This document shows positions 1-10,525 of a stretch of DNA of 64,000 bases, piece by piece (positions within the stretch are counted from its first letter, which is position 1; every line of letters starts with the position of its first letter). The DNA is taken from positions 2,170,001 to 2,234,000 of the forward strand of contig CP137324.1 of assembly GCA_033182465.1 (NCBI GenBank). Reading direction: 5' to 3'. The stretch is from Sanghuangporus weigelae. Lineage: Eukaryota > Basidiomycota > Agaricomycetes > Hymenochaetales > Hymenochaetaceae. The translations under genes were made by a program, and so were the position numbers. The notes under the pieces were generated by a model. That model did not search any database, had not been told where the DNA came from, and saw only the letters and a list, made by a program, of their open reading frames with translations.

Positions 1-880
1 TAAATGCAGTTGTTGTAAGCAAACTCTGCGAGCGCTAGCCAGTCCGCCCAATCTGATTGATGGTGATTGATGTATAGTCTCAGATACTGTTTGAGCTCCT
101 GGTTGACTCACTCCGTCTGACCATCAGTTTATGGATGATACACCATCAAAGGGTTACCTTCGATACAAAGGAGCTTGTACAGCTCTTTCATCATCTTCGC
201 ATCGAATTGGACACCTCGATCATAGATGATCTTCTTTGGCAACTCATGTAGATGGAAGACCTGGTCTCAATAGATGTGTGCTATACCTTCTGCCATCAGC
301 TTTGTTGTTGTCGGGATTGCATGAATCTGTTTACTGAAACGATCAACCACAATGCATATTGCGTTGAAACCATTTGACTCTGGGAGTTCTCCAATCAGGT
401 CAACCATGACAATCTGCCATGGCACCTCTGGTACCTCATTTGGATGCAAAACCTTCGCTCTCATTGTTCACAGAGCCTTTGTTCGCTGACGGCAATCACA
501 CCCTTGCACATAGTTTAAGATGTTGACATACATGTTGGGCCACCAAAAGCTTCAGCTCAGCATAGACACCGTCTTATTAGCTTCTAGATGTCCTGCCAAT
601 GTCAAATCATGACATTCCTTCATCGCAGCCTCCCTTACTGGTGTTGGTACAAAGATGTTCCAGAATTTCTTTGAATTCGTCGTTGACACCTTAACCGTCA
701 CTTCCTTTGACCACATGCTGTCCTTGAACACTAATCCCGACGGTCCATCTCCAGCATCCATGCACTCCTGTGCCTTCTTGGTCTTCTCAACGAGTGAGTC
801 CCTAGATGTCTCAAATGTTGCCCTGACCAGTTATTCATCCTTGATAAATGTGACATTCTTATTATCATGTTTGCCCTTAT
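1..880 (-). mobile_element. Ty3/gypsy retrotransposon fossil (integrase part)
   Basis: The minus strand reads as the integrase part of a Ty3/gypsy pol polyprotein. The zinc-binding region (DLTLAGHLEANKT, about 560-760) is followed by the core with the typical phrases PWQIVMVDLIGELP and AICIVVDRFSKQIHAIPTT (about 270-460). Only this part is present; the left end runs out of the window and no reverse transcriptase, gag or matching LTR was recognised to the right. The fragment is broken at several points and looks old. It is a fossil, not a host gene. Confidence 0.8.
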
Positions 881-2020
881 TATAGTCTGCACATTGTAGC
901 GCACTGGCCCATCCTGTGCCAGTACACTTATACTATGGCTCCCTCTTACTGCAGATACCATATCCCAGCACTGCCTACACCTGAGAGTATAAGGGCACAC
1001 TCCTACTGCACTCGAGACACCAATTGAGTACGTTTCCACCTATTCCAGCACATGTACTGTACCGCGGCGCCTTCCTAAGGCCTAGATCAATCCGCCGATG
1101 GCTCTCCAACACTCAGACAGGTCTTCCGACGACTCCTACCCAGCACCAGGCACTATAGGACACATCCCTCAGTGACTACAGGCTGCCGATCTTATAATTT
1201 ACCGTATGTACAGCCTTGCAGCGACTCTAGATGCCTCCAAGTCGGCCCCCCATGGCGCCGATCAATGCGGCGGACACTCAGACATCCTTAGGTACCCTCG
1301 CCGATGCCTCCTACAGCTTACCAAGCAGTCCCCCATTGCCTAGGGAGCTATACATTGTCATATGTACTTACATGCCTCAGTACGACGTATCTGTTACCAG
1401 TCCGGCAGTCCCCCGCAGCACTGCCGCTCCGGCCACTCATATTAGTCACCAGTGATCACCCACACACTGCATTGAGTGCCGCCGATGCATCGGACACCTC
1501 AGGGACACTGACTGATGCGCCCCTTGTCTTATATACGTGATATTAGCCTCCGATCATCGGTTCTGACGTTTCCTGACTTCCCCCTGATGTGGCGGCCCCT
1601 ATTAGACCATGTATAGAAGGTAGGCATGTGGTACATCAGTGTACCAAGCCACCAACTCGCGCCACCAAGCCCAACTCCACTGGCGCCCATATTATTGCAG
1701 ATACTCAATATTTCATGCTATTGGATGCCCCCCTCACATTGCCGCTCTCAGATTTCACCTGGGCGCTCCGGCAGTGGCCCTTGGCAACCCAGATGACTCA
1801 GGAGATGTTGTCAGACAGTAGAACATGTCAGCGACAGTAGCAGAGTATATATAGAGCTTATATTAGCTTGTAGACGATAGCATAGCAGGAAGAGAGCATG
1901 TACCAGACCGAGCACCAGGGTTCGAGATATCCCTCACTCTGAGTCTTCCCTCCTCCCCCTTGACTATATACTACCCTTGACATCTCCTCTTGTTTGACTC
2001 CTCATTCTACTTGCCTCCGC
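881..2020. other. Gene-free stretch between retroelement fossil and inverted repeat
   Basis: About 1.1 kb with only short overlapping ORFs whose translations are rich in Pro, Thr and Ser and resemble no family I know. Codon use does not look protein-coding in any frame. It may be decayed repeat sequence. I see no promoter, RNA gene or tandem repeat here. Confidence 0.5.
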
Positions 2021-2358
2021 TGTATGATCGATAGGGTGGGTGGACGATCGGACTAGGTCTGTAGGTGCGATCCTAGCAGGCTAGGGTGTTCGATCCTATA
2101 GGGAGCGAGCGAGAACAAATCGGGGAAACCAAACAAAGAAGGGTGATCCGGAAGACGAGACAGACTGAGACTCCGGCCTACTCTGTGGGAACCGTGGATA
2201 GACGGAATACCTCCGGCCGGACGGCCGGTGTGGACTATCTAAAAAGGGGGAAAAAGGGGGAGCGAATACACATAGGCAATATGTGATACTCAATGGTCGT
2301 CTAGGGGGACCAATCCGGCCATGCTGCGGTGAACCGAGTGAATACTTCGGCGACTTGA
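2021..2358 (+). repeat. Left arm of long inverted repeat
   Basis: Pairs with the minus strand of 4846-5247 at roughly 80% identity by eye. It contains an A/G-rich run near 2240 that is also present in the other arm. The arms differ by several short indels, so they have diverged since they were made. Confidence 0.85.
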
Positions 2359-2639
2359 TCACCTTGGAGATGAGTCGACGAAGAAAGAAGATAAGCTGAG
2401 AGTATCCGAGTCACCCCGGGGACGTCCGGACTAGTCTAGGCAAGGAAGACGAGACACCCAAGGGGGGTACTATGGCTTTCTATGACTGACAGAGTCGGTC
2501 GGGACGGTCTGAGAGGCTTCAGAACAGAGGATGTGTGCGCTGAACAGATCTCTGGTATTCGCTATCTGAAAACTACGACATCTGGGTGGGTTTTATAGAC
2601 TATGGGCATCCAAAACATGTACAAAACGACTGATCTGGG

Positions 2640-3350
2640 ACTGGGGGAGGATCGTGACAAGACGTGAGGTGAAACGTAATAAAACCACAACAAGGAGCGT
2701 GAAACTGACAAGACAGAAGTCTAGTGGACTACAGGAAACTGTGAAACAGGATGAAATTATAGCAAGGAGTGTGAAACTGACGCAATAAGGGTCAGACGGA
2801 CTGCAAGGTAATGTGAAACAACATAAAAACTGTCCAGAAAGGGTCCTCCGAACCGCGCAACCAAGTTGGTGAACAAACCGGACAGAGAGATCGAACAGAT
2901 GTACCAGTCGGCGAACTCTGATCGGAAGTCTGAACCTCGGAGACCACTTCGGCAAAGTCCGAACAATGGAGCGCACCTCGTGGAACGTCTGGGATGAAGG
3001 TACGCAATCGTTGGGTACCTCGAAACAGCTCGGAATGATCTCTGGCGGTGTGAAACGCTGATGAAAAGGCCTAGGGTCCCTTCAGGAGTCTGGGTCCAGG
3101 CTTCAGAGTGCCGATATCTGCTCGGGTGACTGAGGCGGAGGTCGGTGAGTGGTAGTGTGACAAAGTATGGACAACGAAATGTGGCGTGGCGCCTATCGCG
3201 CAGTATTAACCGGTCTTCGGGGTCTTGGAATGTGACATATGTGCAATGGAAAGTGAAATGGGGTGAGCCAAGATATGTACGAAGTCTCGGGCGCATCCTA
3301 AGGTATGGTGGACCGCTCAGAAGGATCGAATCGAGTCGTATACACCCTTT
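2640..3350 (+). repeat. Degenerate short repeats inside the inverted-repeat segment
   Basis: The heptamer GTGAAAC, or a close variant, recurs at irregular spacing (around 2669, 2698, 2740, 2769, 2813 and 3047, with related GTGACA forms after 3150). The strand is purine-rich. It looks like a decayed tandem array rather than coding sequence. No unit length could be fixed by eye. Confidence 0.4.
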
Positions 3351-4845
3351 GTGACTGTTGGAGTCACTCAGGCAGGTGATACACCAGTGTGTTGGACACT
3401 AGTGAAGTATGTACAATACTCGACCGCTGATGCCCAGAATAGCGGTGTGCACTACAGCCTTCTTAGTCACGGTCCGAGTTATGGATGCTTTCAGATACGA
3501 GGTGATAGTAAAGCAGATTGGGATTTCCAAGAGGCGTGATAGTACAAAGCACACAGTAATAGCTCGCTGTAGGGCAAGCTTTACACCAGTGTGTTAAGAG
3601 GATCGAAAGATGGGGAAATGAGGGCCTAATCCTACAGCTATTTATGCTCCCAGATATTCCATTTTCCATCCTATTTCTTACTCATCCTGTCTCCACTTTA
3701 CTCCACTTTTCTCCACCATTACATCTGTCCCTTTGTCATCCTGCTGTGCTTCGCTCCACTTTGCTCCAATCTTTGTAAGGTCGTCTCCACTATGACAGAA
3801 TTCTGTGGAGTTGCTGACTGAGACAATAGAGGTGGTGCTTCGATATGGAATGCTCCACTGTCAGTACTCTATCACGATGTCATTGCCATCATTGAGTTGC
3901 ATCTTTGCCCTTGGAGTGATGTAGGCTGCTCGGTATGTGATTCTTCAGAATTCATCTCGAGGTCCATCAAGTGTAAGCATAACTCACATGTCGGTGTTAA
4001 AGTGTTGGGTCGGTGTCGAGTATGGTTCAAGGCATATCATGAACTGCATAAGTTCTGCTGGTGGGTTCTGCTGGGTTCTGGTGACTAGCCATGCTTTGCC
4101 TTTGTATCGTATGTCTCGAATGTAGTGCCATATCCTTCATTGTATAAGGAGTTGTAACTGCTTGGTCTCCAGGTTCACATCTCTTGGTAAATAAAGGTTT
4201 GCCTGTATTGTAGATGCTGGACATGGTGTGTGTAACTCCGGTTTATACCATCCAATCATTCTCCAGGTTATCGGGTTCGCAGTTCGAGGGGTTCGAGTTG
4301 TGATTGTGAGTTCCTCTTGTTTCTTGGGTACTATTGGGTTTGGTGGATTGGAATGCATTGTATCTTGAAGGTGTCGCTCGGTTTTGATGTGACAGTCACG
4401 TGTACCAACTGTTGCCGTGCATACTATGTAGTATACTTCATAAAGGACCATGTAAACTCGTGTACAGACTTGACAGTGCTGAAATGCCAGTGATGTCTCC
4501 ATAAACCTTATTAGCCTTTAGCCTTTTAGCGTTTAGGCTTTAGTAGTTGTGCTTCTGGACTTCTAAGAAGTTTGATCGCTTCTTTTGATCGAGGTTGCCC
4601 TAGTTGTTTGGTCGGCGGCATTAGAGTGGTAGTCCGCGGTAATAGGCGGTTGGCAGGGTTAGCTGTTAGCGGGATTACGTATCCGCTTCAGTGCTTCTAG
4701 CGCTCGGGTGGTAACGGGTTACTGTTGCCTAGGCCGCTCAATCGCTTGGGCCTGTGATAGCTGGCTTGGTTACTAGTCGCGTTTGGAAAGCCGATTGTGT
4801 GGATCTGCTGATCGCGTCAATCCTGATGCGAGATTTTGAGCGGAT

Positions 4846-5247
4846 CCTTTCAAGTATTCACTCGGTTCACCGCAGCATGTCTGGATTGGTCTGCCTAGAC
4901 GATCATTGAGTAACACATCTTGCCTACGTGTATTCATTTCCCCCCTTCTCCCCTTTAGATAGATTCCTGTTGCTCGGTCACAGGAGTATGGACCTAGATG
5001 GTCATTCACATCACACCCTTCCAACAGATCACCCCGACCATTCCAGCTGGAGATATTACAACTGACCATGGTTTCCACAGAGTAGGCCGGAGTCTCAGTC
5101 TATCTCAAGGGAGTCTTCTGGATCACCCTTCTTTGTTTGGTTATCCCGATTCGTTCTCACTCGCTCCCTATAGGATCGAACACCCTACCTGCTAGGATCG
5201 CACCTACAGACCTAGTCCGATTGTCCACCTACCCTATTGATCATACA
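4846..5247 (-). repeat. Right arm of long inverted repeat
   Basis: Reverse-complement partner of 2021-2358. It is longer than the left arm because of insertions around 5000-5060. It ends exactly one base before an ATG that opens a 100-codon reading frame. Confidence 0.85.
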
Positions 5248-5592
5248 ATGCAGAAGAAGAAGGAGCGAGACGAACTCATCGAATTGGTCCCTATGGAGCA
5301 GGACAGTTCCGCTGTCGAGCAAATGACCGTCCCTATGATGAAAATTTGGCTTGCGAAATTCAAAAAATTTTATCCGGGCGACATACCTGCTGAGAAGACA
5401 ATGTTGAAGAAAGCTGAAAAGCAAGCAATTTTGTCACCAGGTACAATGTGGAACATCAAGAGGAATAACGATTCATTGTATGTTTTTGTACTCTGTACGA
5501 ATTTGCTGGCGGATGATGATCCTGTTTGTCTCATTCCAGTAAACATCAAATGTGTCCATATCTCTGTACAGAGGCCGAACCTAAAGCCATGA
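5248..5592 (+). CDS. Orphan ORF fragment next to the inverted repeat
   Basis: From the ATG at 5248 the frame gives a Lys/Glu-rich protein (starts MQKKKERDELIELVPMEQ) of about 75 residues up to a possible splice donor near 5478, then a weaker stretch to the stop near 5592. The composition looks more like real protein than that of nearby ORFs, but I recognise no family. A possible later exon follows a good acceptor near 5836. It may be the tail of a host gene separated from its start by the repeat, or a chance ORF. Confidence 0.3.
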   Translation: MQKKKERDELIELVPMEQDSSAVEQMTVPMMKIWLAKFKKFYPGDIPAEKTMLKKAEKQAILSPGTMWNIKRNNDSLYVFVLCTNLLADDDPVCLIPVNIKCVHISVQRPNLKP

Positions 5593-5992
5593 GACTGTCC
5601 CAGAGCAGGCATTCACCTCGATCTGTAGCAGCATGAAACCGGGAAAGCTCGCATTGGGATGTTGTGTTCTGTATCCGCTTGCAGACAGAGATGACCTCAT
5701 CAAAGGAGGCTATATGCATGACAAACTGGGCTGCTTTGCGTTGCATTGCATATTCGGAGAGGCTTGGAGCTGTTGTCTTTTGGGCTTATGTGTATGTATA
5801 TAGAGCTAATGTAATAAATTTATTCTCATCCGCAGTTCAAACTAAGTGGCATACATACTTTGAGAGCCTAGCGTCCAAGGTATCTACATGCCACAGCCTT
5901 GATTCAGATGTTAAGAGGAGGCCATTCATCTTGGGATCTTTGTAGTAGTTTGTCTGTGTTCGTTTTTAGACAGGGGACATTGCAGTGGGCTG

Positions 5993-7004
5993 CTGTATCA
6001 TCTGAAATGGCGGGCCTCAGTAAAATTTGATGCAATAAACTTTCCTGTTCAAGGTTGGATGATTGCTTAGAAGTCAAAACTAAGATTTGCATGTGTTGTG
6101 AGGTACTCCACAAGTATCCAAGACCGACCGAGCAAGATCTCGCAGATAGACTCCAGGGACAACGTGTAAGCATGTGTGAAGTAAAAGTGAGACATTGTGA
6201 TCAACACTAATTACTACAACAAGCAAGTATTTAAACTCTGACAGAAAAAAAGGGGTACGCGGCAACCTTTGGAATTGCCAGTCCTCATTACTGGTCCTTT
6301 AAACAGTACCCTTCCTTTGAACACCCTACATTTACTCACTCAAACCTCCAATTTGCAATTTGAAGTTTTTATCATAGGTGGACAGAATACACATGAGTCA
6401 TGCTGCGAAATTTCAGCAAATTACTATGACCCATTAAATACAGAGAAATTATTTACTGCTGAATTTCAGTGAAACTCAATGAGAAACAATGAATCAGATG
6501 CATTTTGCTATTCATTCATGCTTTGACCATGGCTAAAAAGCAGATATATTAGTACTCCACTACTGTAAGTACATGCAGCCTAGTTTTTGTTGCGAAAGAG
6601 CTATCTAATGAATTAATATAAGGCATACAATAAAGGTGACTTGAAAAGCGTGACAGGCAGAACTTATCAACATTATTATGTAATCGGGCGGATCTCATCT
6701 CGCGAATACATGTTACTAGCATGACAGTTATGTCACAAGGTGTTCAAAGGAGTTAATTTCGTGACATTTACCCTACTTTTTTCACACGCACAATTTAATT
6801 TTTCCTGCACATTTTACAGCTCAAAAAAACTTCAGCATATAGCCTCCATAGCAGACTACTCAGATATGCAATTAGATTTTTTTTTAAATGTTTGTGGTGT
6901 TGTGTACGAGTGGATCTGTATTGGGTGTTCAAAGGACCAGTAAATGCCTGTAGCTGTAATTTCAAATCTTGTTTGTCAGCTGATTACATATTTTTTCGAA
7001 TTTA
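5993..7004. other. AT-rich intergenic region
   Basis: About 1 kb of AT-rich sequence with homopolymer runs and only short ORFs. I see no gene, RNA or repeat here apart from the hairpin element that starts at its right edge. Confidence 0.5.
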
Positions 7005-7139
7005 TATCACACCGAGCAAAAACTCATTTCCGAACCGTGAAAATGTTACCCAGAATGGAAAAAGAGCCAATCGGATAAGAGCTCACCCGTTCCGATCAAA
7101 ATTTCTAAGGGCTTGGAATGAGTTTTTGCCCGGTGTGTA
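7005..7139. mobile_element. MITE-like element, about 135 bases
   Basis: The left end CACACCGAGCAAAAACTCAT (from 7008) and the right end GAATGAGTTTTTGCCCGGTG (to 7135) are near-perfect inverted repeats of about 24 bases. A TA dinucleotide lies just outside each end, as expected for Tc1/mariner-type elements, although the left one is offset by a base. There is no coding capacity. The right end is only about 50 bases upstream of the ATG of the next gene, so it lies in the promoter or 5' UTR. Confidence 0.65.
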
Positions 7140-7191
7140 TGACTCTTTGTCCGCACCACGCGCGCGTGCCACCGACTCTCAGCAAGCCACC

Positions 7192-9069
7192 ATGTCGAAA
7201 TCCCTCAAGTATTTAACATACTTCGTCTTCGATCCCAGCAGAGCCAACTCACACTTCGGACCTGGTGTTCTGGATCTCAAAGATGTTGATGTTATCGAGG
7301 ACCTCCGCGATAGGATTTACATGAAGCACAAGATACTACATGACAATGATATCAGCGAGCTTGAGTTGTACAGGGTAAGTCAATATGCTCTTCTGTCTGA
7401 TGATCTGCTGTGCTTACCCAAATAAGCCGGATGATTTGAAGAAAAGGGGCGAGGGAGAGCTCCTTGATCGAGCGATGGCTAGTATAACCGAGAAGGCTCC
7501 AATTGATGCTGATGAAGAAGTAAGCGATGTTTTTGGACAAGACTTGGGTAAGGGCCAGGTCCATTTGGTAGTCAAGATACGGCCAAATTGTGAGTTGTAT
7601 AGCTTTGTTGGTCCGGTTCAGTCGTTGGTACATAAGACTAATCTTCCCGAATTTTGTTGTAGCCACCTTTCGCAAACGGCCGAGGTCGCCTTCCGGAGAC
7701 GACGAGTCATCACGTCTCAAAAAGATCTTGAAGAAGGCCCCGTCTTCTCTTTCCTCCCCCAGCACGTTCAAAGACGTCGCACAAGACGTCGTTTACATAA
7801 ACCGACCATTCAACTATCATACGATTCCCATCGAGTTACTCCAACCGCAGTTCGGACAATTCAAGGATGATTGTGCAGCGCCGTCAACAGTATGGGCACA
7901 AGAGCTTCTTCAAAGGCTCACTACAACCGCATGCGCATGGTACGACAATGAGACATCTCGTCGGTCGGCAATTTTCGACGCTTTAAATAAAAGCGGAATT
8001 TACATGGCACCGGAAACTATCAGTAATACTGAGCTCAAAACGGATGGTAACTGGAAAGTTGTCATCATGCCGCCTGCCATTAGAGAATGCAAGAATGATC
8101 TCGGTTCTGGCTCCGCACTCTTTGAAGCTGTCGGTTATTATGCGCAATTCCTAAACAATGCGTTGGTCTACGAGTCACGCTTCCCATGTATTCTCATGAT
8201 TGATTTAGGTATGAAAACCTTTGTTAGATCTTTTAAATCGCTAATGAAGTGAGCTAGGTCCATTCATTGGCTTTTATGGCTGTTTGTGGACGGGAAAGAA
8301 CATTCACGTGGAACCCTTGACTCCTATGCATGATTTGACGGTCCACTGGACAGACGAAACTAGCAGGAATGCTATTGCGTCTAGCCTGGATGCTTTCAAG
8401 AGAACCATCCAGAGGATCGAAAAATACTACGAGTCCTTCCCTCGCTCCCCGGCCACGGCAACAGTTCGTACATTTCCCTATCCAACAAGCTATAAAGACG
8501 AGACAGGTCATGACATCGACTTTACATATCAGTCACGATTCGACGAAAAGTTAGTCTTTGTTGCGGTGACCGCTCGTAGCCCCGAAGAAAAATTGTGTAT
8601 CAAGTTTACGAGGCGTTATTCGGAAGAGGCTCACCGAATACTTGCCAACCTGGAATATGCACCGCGGCTTCGACGGGTGGTTTTGCTTCCTGGAAATTGG
8701 TTTATGGTCGTCATGGATTTTTCACAATATCTTCGACTTTCTGACATCGCCAGATTCTCGAACGACCAGAAAAAACTCGTGAAATCTAAGATAAAGGATG
8801 TTGTTCATATACTGCACAACAACAACATTGTCCACGGCGATATTCGAGAGATTAACGTCCTTGTTGATCCCAAGACACTGTCCATCCATATGATAGATTT
8901 CGATTGGGCAGGAACATACCAGAAAGTCACATACCCAGAGCGGGTTAATACCAAGTCTGTTCGACGACCAAATGGTGTATCGGGCGGAGAACTGATTACT
9001 AAAGACCACGATATGGAAATGGTAGACCTTCTGTTCTGTGTTCCTAGCTTTTGTTTCTCTGCAGCATAA
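7192..9069 (+). CDS. Crinkler-type protein: Ub-like header, REase-like and kinase-like domains
   Basis: Four exons (7192-7374, 7427-7589, 7663-8208, 8258-9069) give 567 residues. The N-terminal header (about 1-115) has the Crinkler layout: a VIEDLRDRI helix, then ISELELYR at the first splice site, ending in HLVVKI. The middle (about 130-300) carries IRECKND near residue 255, the E-x-K signature of PD-(D/E)XK nucleases. The C-terminal third is kinase-like: a likely ATP-binding lysine in LCIKFTRRY, catalytic HGDIREINVL (about 490) and IDFDWAG in place of DFG (about 511). Crinkler-type effectors with REase plus kinase domains are known across eukaryotes; their role in free-living fungi is unclear. 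No signal peptide is seen. The last 20 residues differ from the second copy at 17.7 kb and end just before a transposon-like element. Confidence 0.75.
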
Positions 9070-9080
9070 GTCCTGTACAT

Positions 9081-10393
9081 TACTGTGTTTCTGCCCCTTA
9101 CGCTCAGTGACCCCGTAACGCTCAGTTTTGCAATCTCTCACTCAATTCTCATCCAAAATTCATGAAACTTTGTATGTAGATAGTGCACCATTATGACTAT
9201 GTTATCACAAAATTTGGGCCAAAAGTACTCAGTGCATGCTGAGTTATAGCGCACGCATTCTGAACAGATACTTGATTTGAGTTATTTGGGTGAATCAAAA
9301 TCGTTCTCACGGTATGTGCATCATCTATAAATGTTTCCTGTGAATCAATTAAGATGAAACTTGGTATAAACGTGGTTGAAGGTATCTGAAAGCTATTTGC
9401 AAAGTTTCAGAAGCTGATGTTATGTGTGAGGAATACTAGAGCATGTCGGAAACTGCTCTGATTTTTATCATGTAATCATACAGAAAATGAGGTGCAGCAG
9501 CCTCTTGAAATTTTTTTACACAATTTTCGGGAAAGCAATCTCCAAACTTTTTGCACATTCCAAAACATAAGTACAATATGGAGTGATTCTTGAAATTTCA
9601 TGCTGAGAGACTCAAGGAAAATTTTAATATTACAATAGAGAGTGTAAGGCCAAAAAACATCGGAATTGGCCATTCTTCAGTGTTATTTCATCTCTTGCCA
9701 TCAGATGTCCAAGTGAAAAGATGGTACAACCTCCCTACCTGATCCAGCATGATAATTGCCTTCTCTATAAGTGACTCTATGAAGGCCTGCACACTGTCAG
9801 AAAGAGAGACTGAAGACACACTATAGATTCCATATCATAGTTTGATGGTGCTTGATTGTAGAACGACTCTGAGTATGATGCAAGTCTCATAAAGCAATGC
9901 AGATTCAGAACTGACACAGCATCTCCTTATCCATGAGCCAGAGAGCATGTCCATCCATTGAGTGAAGAGCTCATTGCTATGCACCATTCTTATTCTTCAC
10001 CGTCTCACTTAAGTCAGACAAATTTGTTCATGAAATTGTCCATTAATGCAGTGTCTGAGTATTCATGACCATCCATAGATGCCTTCCAGATGTTAAAATG
10101 GTGCTTTTGCGACCATCTTCGAGTTGCTTTCCAGCAAAGATGAGGGGTGAATGGGTGAAAGTTCCTTTCCCACGACTGAGCGTTTCCGGGTCGTGAGCAG
10201 TCAATTTTTGAGACTCCCGTCTCATAAATTCAATAAAATATTCTACTTAGGTTTTTTTGTTTGAATAAAGTGCAAAATATATTTTAAAGATGTGCACCTA
10301 TTCTAATGACAACATTTTGTGGCGAAAAGTATGAACGGAAAATTTGTGGAAGGAAAAAAAGCTTAGACTGAGCGTTTTGGCAGAAACACAGTA
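9081..10393. mobile_element. 1.3-kb non-autonomous element with terminal inverted repeats
   Basis: The left end TACTGTGTTTCTGCC (9081) and right end GGCAGAAACACAGTA (to 10393) are inverted copies, and both continue inward to a CGCTCAGT motif. A TA flanks each side. CGCTCAGT-like motifs recur near both ends (about 9102, 9118, 10165 and 10370), as is usual for subterminal transposase-binding repeats. The interior is AT-rich with no ORF that looks like a transposase. It lies 12 bases after the stop of the Crinkler-type gene and just before the HIR1 remnant. Confidence 0.65.
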
Positions 10394-10525
10394 TGTATAC
10401 CAGGCAACGCGCAACGTGGTTCTAATCTGAACTCGATCATATTTGGATAAGCTTGTGGTCGAAGTTTTACAGATGAATCATAAATGCAAAACCTGATATT
10501 CACGTGACATCACTTTCTTTTTTCA

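Larger units (their letters stand above)
2021..5247. mobile_element. 3.2-kb segment bounded by long inverted repeats
   Basis: The left edge begins TGTATGATCGATAGGG at 2021 and the right edge, read on the minus strand from 5247, begins TGTATGATCAATAGGG. The two arms match with small gaps over about 340 bases (left 2021-2358, right 4846-5247), including the shared block CGGACTAGGTCTGTAGGTG. The interior has no convincing ORF. I see no obvious target duplication outside the arms. It could be a non-autonomous DNA transposon with long terminal inverted repeats, or two solo LTR copies of one family inserted in opposite directions (both arms start with TG). The sequence alone does not decide. Confidence 0.75.

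Noticed and set aside
2086-3354. ORFs of 60-180 codons inside the inverted-repeat segment
   Set aside because: They overlap on both strands, have biased composition from purine-rich repeats and resemble no transposase or host protein.
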